From contig NZ_UWYY01000012.1 in NCBI RefSeq assembly GCF_900608595.1, forward strand, positions 1 to 64,000: DNA of 64,000 nt, given 5' to 3'. The DNA is from Promicromonospora panici. Lineage in GTDB: Bacteria > Actinomycetota > Actinomycetes > Actinomycetales > Cellulomonadaceae. Below are positions 54,274 through 63,486 of this stretch, in pieces. The notes under the pieces were generated by a model. It made no database searches, was not told the DNA's origin, and worked only from the letters and a program-made list of their open reading frames with translations. The position numbers were made by a program, and so were the translations under genes. The stretch's first letter is position 1. Every line of letters begins with the position of its first letter.

Positions 54274-56222
54274 CCCGCCACCTCTTCCAGCTCGTCGTCC
54301 AGGGCACCTGCGGCGGCGGCGTCGGCCCGTTCCTTCTCGCGGCGCTCGGTCTCGACCTCGTAGGCCGTCGCGAGCTCGCGGTAACCGGCGTCGCGGGCCA
54401 TCAGCTGGTCGTGCGTGCCGGTGTCGACCACGCGGCCGCCGTCGACGTGGATGACGCGGTCGGCGAGCGCGACCGACGACATGCGGTAGGCGACCATGAT
54501 CACCGTCGTGCCCGGCCGGTTCCCGGCCTCCGGCCCGGGCCCCGAGGCCGCCTGATCGTCGACCCGGTCGGCCAGACCGCGCAGGATCTCCTGCTCCACC
54601 CGCGGGTCGACGGCGCTGGTGGCGTCGTCGAGCACGAGCAGCCGAGGGCCGCGCACCAGGGCGCGCGCGATCGCCAGGCGCTGCCGCTGCCCGCCGGACA
54701 GGTTGGCGCCACGCTCGCCCAGCGGCGCGTCGAGGCCACCGGCCAGCTCGCGCACCGTTTCGTCGAGCCGGGCGAGCCGCAAGGCCTCCCACACCTCGTC
54801 GTCGGACGGCGCCTCCGGTGCGCCCGCATCCGCGAGCGTCACGTTGCCGCGCACCGTGTCCTCGAAGATGAAGGTGGTCTGCGTGACGAACGCGACCTGG
54901 GCCGGGATCTCGCCGTCGGCCAGGGTGCGCACGTCGACGCCGTCGAGCAGGACGCTGCCGCGCGTCGGGTCGGACAGCCGGGCGAGGAGGCTCACCAGGG
55001 TCGTCTTGCCGGACCCCGTGGTGCCGACCACGGCGACCGTCGTACCGGGTTCGACGTCCACGTCCACGCCGTCGAGCAGCGTGATCGGGCGACCACGCGC
55101 GCCGCTGATCGCCGGCACGTCGACGCCGACGTCCGCCAGCCGGACGGCGAGGCCGGCCTGGCCGGCCGTCCGCGGCAGCCGGGCGTCGCCGTAGGCGAGC
55201 GCCCCGGTCGAGTCGACGACCTGCGCGATGCGCTCGTAGCCGACCAGCGCGCGCGGCAGCTCGCCGAGCACCCAGCCGAACGCCTGCACGGGCACGGTCA
55301 TCATCGTCAGCAGGTAGGCGGCAGTGACGATGTCGCCCGGGACGACGTCGCCGGTGGAGATGCGCCAGGTGCCGATACCGAGCACCAGCAGCGTGCCGAC
55401 GGCCGGCAGGGTCTGGATCACGGGGTCGAACAGCGAGCGGACGATGCCGACGCGGACGTTCGCGGCGCGCAGCTCCTGCGTGCGGGCGCCGAACCGGTCC
55501 TCCTCACGGTTCTCGGTGCCGAGCGACTTGACCAGCAGCGCGGCCTCGAAGCTCTCGTGCGCGACGTCGGCGACGTCGCCGCGCAGGCGCTGCGCCCTGG
55601 TCACGGCCGGCGACATGTGCCGCTGGTAGACGGCGTTCACGGCGACGGTGACCGGGATGATCGCGAGCGCCGCGAGCGCCAGCCAGGGGTCGATCGTCAG
55701 GAGCATGGCGACCGAGACGCCGATCATGACCACGACGCCGAGCGCGAACGGCAGGGGGTTGAAGACGCCGGTGGCAGCCTCGGTGTCCGAGGTGGTGTGG
55801 TTCAGGAGCTGGCCGGCGGGGTGCGCGCGGTGCCAGGACGCGGGCAGGCGCAGGTACTGGCGGGTCAGGGCGGTGCGGTGGTCGGCCTGGATGCGGGTGA
55901 CGCCGAAGCCCGCCCAGATGCGGCGTCCGGCGACGGACAGGGCGAGCGTCAGCGCGACCGCTGCGAGCACGAGGCCGCCGAGCCAGATCCGGTCCTGGGC
56001 GGCCTCGTCGCCGGCGATGGCCGGGACGACTATGGAGTCGGTGGCCCAGCCGACCGCACGGCTCACGGCGACGGTCAGGGCGCCGAAGAGGCCTGACGCG
56101 CCCACGGCCAGGACGTACAGGCCGGGGTGGGAGCGCATGCCGCGCCACATGAGTGCGAGCGACCGGCGTACACGGGAGCCGGTCAGGGCCATCGGTCTGG
56201 ATCGCGGGGCATCTGTGGGCAC
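54270..56222 (-). CDS. ABC exporter half (permease-ATPase), first of a pair
   Basis: 650 residues. The N-terminal transmembrane domain (helices at about 35-330) is followed by an ATPase domain with Walker A GTTGSGKTTLVSLL, signature LSGGQRQRLAIARALV, Walker B LLVLDDATSAVD (Asp in place of the catalytic Glu) and MVAYRMSSV where the H-loop His is replaced by Tyr. Such loss of catalytic residues is typical of the degenerate half in heterodimeric exporters. GTG 56222 lies 7 nt after GAGG. The pair separates hisF from hisI. Confidence 0.93.
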   Translation of the reverse strand: MPTDAPRSRPMALTGSRVRRSLALMWRGMRSHPGLYVLAVGASGLFGALTVAVSRAVGWATDSIVVPAIAGDEAAQDRIWLGGLVLAAVALTLALSVAGRRIWAGFGVTRIQADHRTALTRQYLRLPASWHRAHPAGQLLNHTTSDTEAATGVFNPLPFALGVVVMIGVSVAMLLTIDPWLALAALAIIPVTVAVNAVYQRHMSPAVTRAQRLRGDVADVAHESFEAALLVKSLGTENREEDRFGARTQELRAANVRVGIVRSLFDPVIQTLPAVGTLLVLGIGTWRISTGDVVPGDIVTAAYLLTMMTVPVQAFGWVLGELPRALVGYERIAQVVDSTGALAYGDARLPRTAGQAGLAVRLADVGVDVPAISGARGRPITLLDGVDVDVEPGTTVAVVGTTGSGKTTLVSLLARLSDPTRGSVLLDGVDVRTLADGEIPAQVAFVTQTTFIFEDTVRGNVTLADAGAPEAPSDDEVWEALRLARLDETVRELAGGLDAPLGERGANLSGGQRQRLAIARALVRGPRLLVLDDATSAVDPRVEQEILRGLADRVDDQAASGPGPEAGNRPGTTVIMVAYRMSSVALADRVIHVDGGRVVDTGTHDQLMARDAGYRELATAYEVETERREKERADAAAAGALDDELEEVAG

Positions 56223-56369
56223 GGCAAAACCTCGCTTCCTCGGGGACTGGTCAATTTTCTCACGACCCGGGAATCGATTCGACGGTATTTTCGCCCTGGG
56301 CGTCGACGACGCTAAACCCTCAACTTAGGTTGAGGTCAAGGGAAGCGTGGTGTGCTGGTCACGGACCTG

Positions 56370-57140
56370 TCAGCGGACGACGATGCCCGCCGCGCGCATC
56401 GCGTCCTTGACCTGGCCCACTGTCAGTGTGCCGAAGTGGAACACCGACGCCGCCAGGACGGCGTCCGCCCCCGCCTCGGCGGCCTCGACGAAGTGCTGAG
56501 GCGTGCCCGCGCCGCCGGACGCGACGAGCGGAACGTTCACCCGCTCGCGCACCGCGCGCAGCATCTCCAGGTCGAACCCCGCGGTGGTGCCGTCGGCGTC
56601 CATGGAGTTGAGCAGGATCTCTCCCGCGCCCAGTGCCGCTGCCTTCTCGGCCCACTCCACGGCGTCGATCCCGGTGCCGCGGCGTCCGCCGTGCGTGGTG
56701 ACCTCGTAGCCCGACGGGGTGGTGACGTCGCCGGTGACCCGGCGCGCATCGACGCTCAGGGTCAGTACCTGGGAGCCGAACCGCTGTGCGATCTCGGAGA
56801 TCAGCTCGGGCCGCGCGATGGCCGCGGTGTTCACCCCGACCTTGTCGGCGCCGGCGCGCAGCAGCCGGTCGACGTCGTCCGTCGAGCGGACGCCGCCGCC
56901 CACCGTGAGCGGCACGAAGACCTGCTCGGCGGTGCGGCGTACCACGTCGACCATGGTCTGCCGGTCGCCAGAAGAGGCCGACACGTCCAGGAACGTGAGC
57001 TCGTCGGCGCCCTCGGCGTCGTACCGGTCGGCGAGCTCGACCGGGTCGCCGGCGTCGCGCAGGTCGGCGAAGTTGACGCCCTTGACCACTCGGCCTGCGT
57101 CGACGTCCAGGCACGGGATCACGCGGATCGCGACGGACAT
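56370..57140 (-). CDS. hisF: Imidazole glycerol phosphate synthase cyclase subunit
   Basis: 256 residues, (beta/alpha)8 barrel. Catalytic Asp11 is in [19 protein letters not shown] and the second acid in [10 protein letters not shown]. Phosphate-binding loops TVGGGVRST and [12 protein letters not shown] are present. With HisH it forms imidazole glycerol phosphate and AICAR from PRFAR. GGAGGG precedes the ATG, which overlaps the FKBP gene stop by one base (TGATG). HisH and HisA are not in the window. Confidence 0.96.
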   Translation of the reverse strand: MSVAIRVIPCLDVDAGRVVKGVNFADLRDAGDPVELADRYDAEGADELTFLDVSASSGDRQTMVDVVRRTAEQVFVPLTVGGGVRSTDDVDRLLRAGADKVGVNTAAIARPELISEIAQRFGSQVLTLSVDARRVTGDVTTPSGYEVTTHGGRRGTGIDAVEWAEKAAALGAGEILLNSMDADGTTAGFDLEMLRAVRERVNVPLVASGGAGTPQHFVEAAEAGADAVLAASVFHFGTLTVGQVKDAMRAAGIVVR

Positions 57141-58081
57141 CAGCCCTCCTTCTTCTTCTCGGGTTCTTCCTCGGCGACCGCCTTGTGCGCGTCGAGGATG
57201 TCGACCACGTACACCACGGTCTCGCCGGCGAGCCGGCTCTTGGTGTTGGCGTAGCCGTCCTGCGGCGGTACCACCAGCATCACCTGCGAGCCGACGGTCT
57301 GTTCCAGGAGGCCCTGGTCCCAGCCCTCGACGAGCCGGCCGATGCCGATCTCCGCGGACTGCGGCGGAGAGCCCTCGGTCCACGTCGTGTCGACCACCCC
57401 GCCGTCGCTCCAGCGCACGGCGGTGAACTCCACGGTGACGATCTGGCCGGCCCGCACCTGCGGCCCCGTCCCGCGCACGAGCGGGTGCACCACCAGCTCC
57501 GACGGCGGTTCGACGTCGCCCGGGATGCGCACGGTCGGCGCCCCGAGGTCGTCGAGCTGCACCTGCGGCAGGCCCTCGCCCGGCGGCTCGCCCTCTTCAC
57601 CCGACGCGCGGGCGGGCAGCACGTCCACGACCAGGAGGACGGGGACGCCGTCCTGCTCGTCCATGAGTGAGAGGCGGGCTCCGGTCCGATTGCCCTCCAG
57701 GGCCTCGAAGAGGTGGTTACCGAGCGACTTCTCGGTCATCGTGTACGCCACGGGCGCCGTACGGAACGTGTTCTGCAGCTCCGTGCCGTCGCGACCGTCC
57801 TCCGCGTAGAGGTTCAGGAGCACCGGGTCGTCCCGCTCCAGCACGTCACCCGTGCCGGGCCATACCGTCCGCGAGCCCGTCTGCACCACGGAGAATGGCT
57901 TCTTGTACTCGAGCTGTGGCGGGGCGCCGGCCGAGCCCGTGACCTGGAGCGGGGCCTGCGACGCCGACGACGTCGGCGCTGGGCCGACGTCGACCGGCAG
58001 CGAGGCCGGGGCGCACGCCGTGGTCACCGTCACCGCCGCCGCTGCCAGCGCACCGACGATCACGCGTACCCAGGAGCTCAC
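57140..58081 (-). CDS. FKBP-type peptidyl-prolyl isomerase lipoprotein
   Basis: About 313 residues. The signal sequence has a hydrophobic [20 protein letters not shown] with a lipobox-like cysteine near residue 22. A first, divergent FKBP-like domain covers about 60-175 ([19 protein letters not shown]). A second, better conserved FKBP domain covers about 205-300 ([20 protein letters not shown] and [20 protein letters not shown]). The C-terminus is charged ([10 protein letters not shown]). It likely catalyses prolyl isomerisation of exported proteins. Start GTG 58081, 9 nt after GGGAG. The gene follows pafA in many Micrococcales. Confidence 0.9.
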   Translation of the reverse strand: MSSWVRVIVGALAAAAVTVTTACAPASLPVDVGPAPTSSASQAPLQVTGSAGAPPQLEYKKPFSVVQTGSRTVWPGTGDVLERDDPVLLNLYAEDGRDGTELQNTFRTAPVAYTMTEKSLGNHLFEALEGNRTGARLSLMDEQDGVPVLLVVDVLPARASGEEGEPPGEGLPQVQLDDLGAPTVRIPGDVEPPSELVVHPLVRGTGPQVRAGQIVTVEFTAVRWSDGGVVDTTWTEGSPPQSAEIGIGRLVEGWDQGLLEQTVGSQVMLVVPPQDGYANTKSRLAGETVVYVVDILDAHKAVAEEEPEKKKEG

Positions 58082-58161
58082 CGACAGAGTCTCCCATGAC
58101 GCAACGGTGTCTCCGGAACCGGCGGCACCTCCGGAACGGGACCACCCCCTGGGACGACAAC

Positions 58162-58196
58162 GCCCCCGGAACCGGCGCGTGGCCGGCTCCGGGGGC
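58162..58196 (-). terminator. Stem-loop after pafA
   Basis: A 15 bp stem with one A-C mismatch (58162-58176 with 58182-58196) and a 5-nt loop begins 12 bp beyond the pafA stop. Only a weak T-rich tail (CGTTGTCGTC) follows on the minus strand. It probably ends or reduces transcription of the proteasome operon before the FKBP gene. Confidence 0.65.
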
Positions 58197-58208
58197 ATGC
58201 CTCTGGCG

Positions 58209-59570
58209 TCACATGCTCTCGATGAGCCGCTCCACCCGGTCGTCCACGCTCTTGAACGGGTCCTTGCACAGCACGGTGCGCTGCGCCTGGTCGTTCAGCT
58301 TGAGGTGCACCCAGTCGACCGTGTAGTCGCGCCGGGCCTCCTGGGCCGCCCGCACGAAGTCGCCCCGCAGCTTGGCCCGCGTGGTCTGCGGCGGGAGCGC
58401 CGTGGACTCGAAGACCTCCAGGTCGGTGGTGACCCGCTCCACCATGCCGCGTGCCGCGAGCAGGTTGTAGAGCCCTTCCGTGCGGGAGATGTCGTGGTAG
58501 GCCAGATCGAGCCGAGCGATACGCGGGTCGTCGAGACCCATGCCGTGCTTCTCCTGGTACCGCCGGATGAGCTTGAGCTTGATGGCCCAGTCCAGCTCGC
58601 GGTCCACGAGGGACAGGTTCTCTGCCTGCAGGGCGCGCAGCCCGCGCTCCCACAGGTCGAGCACCTGCTTGACCACCGGTGTGACCTCGAGGTTGGCCTC
58701 CACGAGCTCGCGTGCGCGCTCGTAGTACTCCGACTGGATCTCGATGGCCGTCATGGTCCGGCCGTTGGCGAGGGTCACCGCGTGCTTGCCCGTGCGGTCG
58801 TGGCTGATCTCCCGGATCGCGCGGATCGGGTTCTCCAGCGTGAGGTCCCGCATCGGGACGCCCGCCTCGACCAGGCGCAGCACCAGGTCGGTGGTGCCCA
58901 CCTTGAGCATCGTGGTGGGCTCCGCCATCGACGAGTCGCCCACGATGACGTGCAGCCGGCGGTACAGCTCGGCGTCGGCGTGCGGCTCGTCTCGGGTGTT
59001 GATGATGGGGCGCGACCGTGTCGTCGCGCTGGAGACGGCCTCCCAGATATGGTCGGCGCGCTGGGACAGGCAGAACACCGCCCCTCGCGGGGTCGAGAGC
59101 ACCTTCCCGGCCCCGACCAGGATCTGTCGGGTGATGAGGAACGGCACGAGCACGTCGGACAGCCGCGAGAAGTCCCCGGACCGGCGCACCAGGTAGTTCT
59201 CGTGGCAGCCGTAGGAGTTGCCCGCGGAGTCGGTGTTGTTCTTGAACAGGTGGATCTTGCCGGGTAGGTCCTCGTGCTCGAGGCGCTGCTGCGCGTCGGC
59301 CACGAGGCCCTCCAGGATGCGCTCCCCGCCCCGGTCGTACGAGACGAGCTGGCGCACGTCGTCGCACTCCGCCGTCGCGTACTCGGGATGGGAGCCGACG
59401 TCGAGGTACAGGCGGGAGCCGTTCCTCAGGAACACGTTCGAGGAACGGCCCCACGCCACCACCTTCCGGAACAGGTATCGGGCGACCTCGTCAGCCGACA
59501 GGCCACGCCCGTCGTCCGCCGCGCACGTCACGCCGTACTCGGTCTCGAGACCGAAGATCCTGCGGTCCAT
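58209..59570 (-). CDS. pafA: Pup-protein ligase
   Basis: 453 residues, glutamine-synthetase-like fold. Uses ATP to join the C-terminal glutamate of Pup to lysines of target proteins. Starts [14 protein letters not shown] with the Mg/ATP-binding Glu of FGLETEYG. Further motifs are [40 protein letters not shown] and [29 protein letters not shown] precedes the ATG. Length and all core motifs match the PafA family rather than Dop. It is 32 bp downstream of prcA. Confidence 0.97.
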   Translation of the reverse strand: MDRRIFGLETEYGVTCAADDGRGLSADEVARYLFRKVVAWGRSSNVFLRNGSRLYLDVGSHPEYATAECDDVRQLVSYDRGGERILEGLVADAQQRLEHEDLPGKIHLFKNNTDSAGNSYGCHENYLVRRSGDFSRLSDVLVPFLITRQILVGAGKVLSTPRGAVFCLSQRADHIWEAVSSATTRSRPIINTRDEPHADAELYRRLHVIVGDSSMAEPTTMLKVGTTDLVLRLVEAGVPMRDLTLENPIRAIREISHDRTGKHAVTLANGRTMTAIEIQSEYYERARELVEANLEVTPVVKQVLDLWERGLRALQAENLSLVDRELDWAIKLKLIRRYQEKHGMGLDDPRIARLDLAYHDISRTEGLYNLLAARGMVERVTTDLEVFESTALPPQTTRAKLRGDFVRAAQEARRDYTVDWVHLKLNDQAQRTVLCKDPFKSVDDRVERLIESM

Positions 59571-59602
59571 GGACTTCCCCTCCCTGTTCGCGGAACCTGC
59601 TG

Positions 59603-60595
59603 CTAGCGGTCGGTGCCAGGCGTGGTGCCGGAGGTGTCCGGCCCCTCGTCGGGCTTCTCCTCGGTCGCGGACTCGTCGGTCGGGGATTCCTCGGTCGGCG
59701 ATTCGTCGGTCGGAGACTCATCGGTCGGAGACTCGTCGGGTGACTCCGGTTCGGCGTCCGGCTCGGTGGTGTCGACAGCGTCGACGGCGTCCGACGGCGC
59801 CGTGTCCGCTGTGCCCATGCCCGGCGTCGCCGGACCGGCCGGGACGTCGTCGGCGGGCGGGAGGTCGTCAGCGCGAGCCGTGGCGCCCGACACCGCCTCC
59901 CCGCCCTCGGCCAGCAGGTCGGCGAGCACCTGCCGGGTCAGCCGCCGGAACGCCCGCCGTGGCCGGTCCCGCTCCAGCACCGCCACCTCGAGCTGCGCGG
60001 CGTCGATGGTGCGCGACGACGAGCCCTCACCCGACCCGAGCGCCGCGACGGCGAGCCGCAGCGCCTCTCCGAGGGACATGTTCTCGCGCCAGCCGTCCTT
60101 GACGCGCCGGCCGAGCTGCTCGGCCTGCCCGCCCATGACGACGAAGCTGTGCTCGTCCGCCACCGTGCCGTCGTAGGTGAGCCGGTAGATCTGGTCGTCC
60201 GCCGGTTCGGTGCCCACCTCGGCGACGACGATCTCCACCTCGAGCGGCTTGGACTCGGTGATGAACACGGTGCCGAGCGTCTGCGCGTACGCGTTCGCCA
60301 GGCCCCGGGCCGTCACGTCCGACCGGTCATAGGAGTAGCCGCGCATGTCGGCGTACCGGACACCGGCCACCCGCAGGTTCTCGAACTCGTTGTACTTGCC
60401 GACCGCAGCGAACGCTATGCGGTCGTAGATCTCCGAGATCTTGTGCAGGGCACGCGAGGGATTCTCCGTGGCGAACGCGATGCCGCCGTCGTAGGCGAGC
60501 ACCACCACGGACCGGCCGCGGGCGATGCCCTTCCGGGCGAAGTCCGCCCGGTCCTTCATCAGTTGCTCGGGCGAGACGTAGAACGGCATGTTCAT
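59603..60595 (-). CDS. prcA: Proteasome alpha subunit
   Basis: 330 residues. Forms the outer rings of the 20S core that gate the channel. The alpha-type N-terminus [20 protein letters not shown] and core motifs [20 protein letters not shown] and [21 protein letters not shown] are seen. The family core ends near residue 232; about 100 extra residues follow, acidic and Pro/Ser/Thr-rich, including five imperfect TDESP repeats. Mycobacterial PrcA is much shorter there. ATG 60595 overlaps the prcB stop by 4 bp (ATGA). Confidence 0.96.
   Translation of the reverse strand: MNMPFYVSPEQLMKDRADFARKGIARGRSVVVLAYDGGIAFATENPSRALHKISEIYDRIAFAAVGKYNEFENLRVAGVRYADMRGYSYDRSDVTARGLANAYAQTLGTVFITESKPLEVEIVVAEVGTEPADDQIYRLTYDGTVADEHSFVVMGGQAEQLGRRVKDGWRENMSLGEALRLAVAALGSGEGSSSRTIDAAQLEVAVLERDRPRRAFRRLTRQVLADLLAEGGEAVSGATARADDLPPADDVPAGPATPGMGTADTAPSDAVDAVDTTEPDAEPESPDESPTDESPTDESPTEESPTDESATEEKPDEGPDTSGTTPGTDR
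59666..59740. repeat. 15 bp tandem repeats in the prcA tail
   Basis: Five head-to-tail, imperfect copies of a 15 bp unit (minus strand GACGAGTCTCCGACC) encode residues 286-310 of PrcA, (P/T)(D/E)ES(P/A). Copies differ mainly at third positions, suggesting some age. All copies keep the reading frame. Confidence 0.9.
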
Positions 60596-61431
60596 GCGAG
60601 CGACCCCCTCTCGCGACGCTCCGCCGCGATCTGCTCCGCCACGCGGGCGATCTCCGCACTCTCGATCCGCTCGTAGCCGTCCACGGACACCGTGGCGACG
60701 ATCGGGTAGATGCCGCGCACGGTGTCGGGGCCGCCCGTGGCAGAGTCGTCGTCCGCGGCGTCGTACAACGCCTCGACCGCTACCCGGGTCGCGGCATCGG
60801 CGTCCATCCCGCGTCGCCACAGCTTCTTCAGCGCACCCCGCGCGAACACCGAGCCGGAGCCCACGCCGTGGTGCTCGTGCTCCTCGTACCGGCCGCCGGT
60901 CGGGTCGTAGCTGAAGATGCGGCCGGTGTCCTTGTCCAGGTCGTAGCCCGCGAACAGCGGCACCACGGCCAGCCCCTGCATCGCCATCTGCAGGTTGCCC
61001 CGCAGCATCGTGGCCAGGCGGTTCGCCTTGCCGGTGAGCGAGAGCAGGGAGCCCTCGATCTTCTCGTAGTGCTCGAGCTCGAGCTGGAAGAGGCGCACCA
61101 GCTCCAGCCCGATGCCTGCGGAGCCCGCGAAGCCGACCGCCGAGTACTCGTCGGCGGGGAACACCTTCTCGATGCTGCGGCTCGCGATCATGTTCCCGGC
61201 GGTGGCGCGGCGGTCACCCGCCATCAGCACACCGCCGTCGAAAGTCAGCGCCACGATCGTGGTGGCGTGCGGGGACAGGGTCGCCGGGTCGGTCATGCCC
61301 GCGGGCACGCTCCGGTTCCCGGGCAGCCGGTCGGGGGCATGCTCGGCCAGGAAATCCACGAAGGACGACGATCCCGGACGCAGGAAGGCGTCCGGGAGTC
61401 GTCCTGTGGTGCGGTCTGCGCTCAGGTTCAC
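60592..61431 (-). CDS. prcB: Proteasome beta subunit
   Basis: 279 residues, N-terminal nucleophile hydrolase of the inner rings. A propeptide of about 56 residues is expected to be cut before Thr57 in [20 protein letters not shown], exposing the catalytic threonine. The active-site Asp and Lys regions are kept ([20 protein letters not shown]), as is the Ser region near GVGSGSVFA. Starts at GTG, overlapping the pup stop by 4 bp. It degrades pupylated proteins unfolded by Mpa. Confidence 0.97.
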   Translation of the reverse strand: MNLSADRTTGRLPDAFLRPGSSSFVDFLAEHAPDRLPGNRSVPAGMTDPATLSPHATTIVALTFDGGVLMAGDRRATAGNMIASRSIEKVFPADEYSAVGFAGSAGIGLELVRLFQLELEHYEKIEGSLLSLTGKANRLATMLRGNLQMAMQGLAVVPLFAGYDLDKDTGRIFSYDPTGGRYEEHEHHGVGSGSVFARGALKKLWRRGMDADAATRVAVEALYDAADDDSATGGPDTVRGIYPIVATVSVDGYERIESAEIARVAEQIAAERRERGSLA

Positions 61432-61625
61432 TGCCCACCCTTCTGGACGAATCCACGAACGAACGACTCGGCGTTGGTCTCCAGCACCTCGTCGATCTCC
61501 TCGAGCAGGGCGTCGACCTCGTCGTCGTCCTTCTGCGCTGCGGCAGCGGCGGGCGCCGGGGTCTCGGCGTCGTCGTCGGGAGTGCGGTCCTCGTGTGACG
61601 GGTTGATTCTTTCCTGACCGGCCAT
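61428..61625 (-). CDS. pup: Prokaryotic ubiquitin-like protein
   Basis: 65 residues, largely disordered and acidic, ending [11 protein letters not shown]. The terminal GGQ must be deamidated by Dop to GGE before PafA can ligate it. The Mpa-binding helix region is [25 protein letters not shown] lies 5 nt before the ATG. It sits 96 bp after dop and overlaps prcB, as in other actinobacteria. Confidence 0.97.
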   Translation of the reverse strand: MAGQERINPSHEDRTPDDDAETPAPAAAAAQKDDDEVDALLEEIDEVLETNAESFVRGFVQKGGQ

Positions 61626-61721
61626 GGTCGCCTCCTGGTGATTCTCTGACGTGGTGCTGGTCTCGAAGCCTAGGCCCTGACCTCAGATCTTGACCCTAGA
61701 CGGTGACACTGACATCGAAGG

Positions 61722-63398
61722 TCACCTTCTCCCGGAGAGTCCCGCGAGCAGGGCCGCGGCGTCGGGACTCGCGTCGAGCAGAGCGCCGATGTGGCGCCGC
61801 GTGCCGCGGGTCGGGTCGAGCATCGGTACGCGCTGCAGCGCCTGGGACCCGTCGACGTCGAAGATCACGGAGTCCCAGCTCGCCGCCGAGATCTGGCTCC
61901 CGTAGCGGGCCATCACCTCGCCCCGGAAGTAGGCGCGCGTGTCCGTCGGCGGGTGCTGCACCGCTCGCGCGACGCTCTCCTCGTCGACGATGCGGTCCAC
62001 CGCGCCCTTGGCGAGCAGCCGGTGGTAGATACCGCGTTCGGGGCGCACGTCGGACCACTGCAGGTCCATCGCGTGCAGCCGCGGGTGGTCCCATTCCAGG
62101 TTGTCGCGCGAGCGCAGGCGGTCCAGCAGCCGCATCTTGGCGACCCATTCCACCTCGCGCGCGCAGGACGCCGGGTCGGCACCGAGCCGTTCCACGACCG
62201 ACGCCCAGCGGTCCAGCACGGCGTCCGACTCCGTGTCGGTGCCGAGCACCTTCAGGGAGCGCCGCACGACGTCGGCTACCTCCCCCTGGACCTCCAGCGC
62301 CGTCATCGTCCGGCCGTCAGCCAGGTCGAGCGGCGCGGTCAGGGAAAGGTCGCGTGAGACCTTCTGCACGTCGCTCACGGGCGCGGCGAGCCGGAGGGCG
62401 GCGAGCTCGGTGCGGGCGTCCACCCCGGCCTCGGCCAGCTCGTCGAGATGCTCCAGCACCCACAGGACCAGCGACGTCGTGCCGGTCTTCAGGTACGTGG
62501 GCACCTCCATCAGGTTGGCGTCGCCGAGGATGAGGTGCAGGCGTCGCCACCGCTGCCGGTCGGCGTGCGGCTCGTCGCGGGTGTTCACGATCGGACGGCG
62601 CAGCGTCGTCTCCAGGCCGATCTCGGCCTCGATGTAGTCCGCGCGCTGCGAGATCTGGTAGCCGGCGGTTCCGCTCGTCGCGCCCAGGCCCACGCGGCCG
62701 GAGCCGGTGAACACCTGCCGCGTGACGAGGAACGGTGTGATCAGCTCGGCGAGCGTGGTGAACGGAAGTGCGCGGTCCACCAGGTAGTTCTCGTGGGTGC
62801 CGTAGCTCGCACCCTTGCCGTCGACGTTGTTCTTGTAGAGCACCACCTCGCTGCCGGGGAAGCCGGACAGCTCCCGCAGGGCGGCCAGCATGACCCGCTC
62901 GCCGGCGACGTCCCAGCGCACGATGTCCTCGGGCGTCATGACCTCGGGCGACGAGTACTCGGGGTGGGCGTGGTCGACGTACAGGCGGGCGCCGTTCGTG
63001 AGGATCACGTTGGCGGCGCTCGGGTCGTCGTACTCCTCGGCGGCAGGCCGCTCGACCTCTTGCATGGATCCCGCCCGGCGCCGTCGGCCCGGCAGGCCGG
63101 GCTCCACCACGGGCACCTGCCCGGTCACGGGGCCTGACGGCGCGGGCAGCGCCGGGTCGTCGGTCAGCATCGACGGCTGCGCCGAGGCGCGGTCGAGGTG
63201 GAACCCGCGCGCGTCCTGCAGCGGGTCCTCGTCGTCGTAGTCCCAGCGTGCCTTGCCACCCGTGCCCTCGGCACGCGTGGATATCGCCCGGTAGGTCGTC
63301 ACCACCTGGCTCGACAGCAGCATGGGGTTGGCCAGGGGTCGACCTGGCTGCAGGACCCCGTACTCGGTCTCGATGCCCATCACACGACGCACGCTCAC
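61722..63398 (-). CDS. dop: Deamidase/depupylase of Pup
   Basis: About 558 residues, PafA-like fold. Deamidates Pup-GGQ and removes Pup from substrates. Starts VSVRRVMGIETEYGVL; the Dop-loop signature RWDYDDEDPLQDARGFHLDR at about residues 51-70 separates it from PafA. Core motifs ANVILTNGARLYVDHAHPEY and VLYKNNVDGKGASYGTHENY are present. Compared with the ~500-residue family norm, about 40 extra Pro/Arg-rich residues follow the Dop loop (about 71-123, with RRRR). GTG 63398 has AGGGTGG 5 nt upstream; GTGs at 63404 and 63407 are alternatives. Confidence 0.96.
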   Translation of the reverse strand: MSVRRVMGIETEYGVLQPGRPLANPMLLSSQVVTTYRAISTRAEGTGGKARWDYDDEDPLQDARGFHLDRASAQPSMLTDDPALPAPSGPVTGQVPVVEPGLPGRRRRAGSMQEVERPAAEEYDDPSAANVILTNGARLYVDHAHPEYSSPEVMTPEDIVRWDVAGERVMLAALRELSGFPGSEVVLYKNNVDGKGASYGTHENYLVDRALPFTTLAELITPFLVTRQVFTGSGRVGLGATSGTAGYQISQRADYIEAEIGLETTLRRPIVNTRDEPHADRQRWRRLHLILGDANLMEVPTYLKTGTTSLVLWVLEHLDELAEAGVDARTELAALRLAAPVSDVQKVSRDLSLTAPLDLADGRTMTALEVQGEVADVVRRSLKVLGTDTESDAVLDRWASVVERLGADPASCAREVEWVAKMRLLDRLRSRDNLEWDHPRLHAMDLQWSDVRPERGIYHRLLAKGAVDRIVDEESVARAVQHPPTDTRAYFRGEVMARYGSQISAASWDSVIFDVDGSQALQRVPMLDPTRGTRRHIGALLDASPDAAALLAGLSGRR

Positions 63399-63434
63399 GT
63401 TCACCACCCTATGCCGGAGTAGTCCCGTTGGTGA

Positions 63435-63476
63435 GGCAGGGTCCGCGCCCGCCGTAGGACGGACGCGGACCCTGCC
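63435..63476 (-). terminator. Stem-loop between mpa and dop
   Basis: A perfect 13 bp stem GGCAGGGTCCGCG/CGCGGACCCTGCC (63435-63447 with 63464-63476) surrounds a 16-nt loop that holds a smaller CCG/CGG stem. It begins 11 bp after the mpa stop. No T-run, so termination may be partial; it may separate mpa expression from dop-pup-prcBA-pafA. Confidence 0.6.
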
Positions 63477-63486
63477 CCGATGGCTG

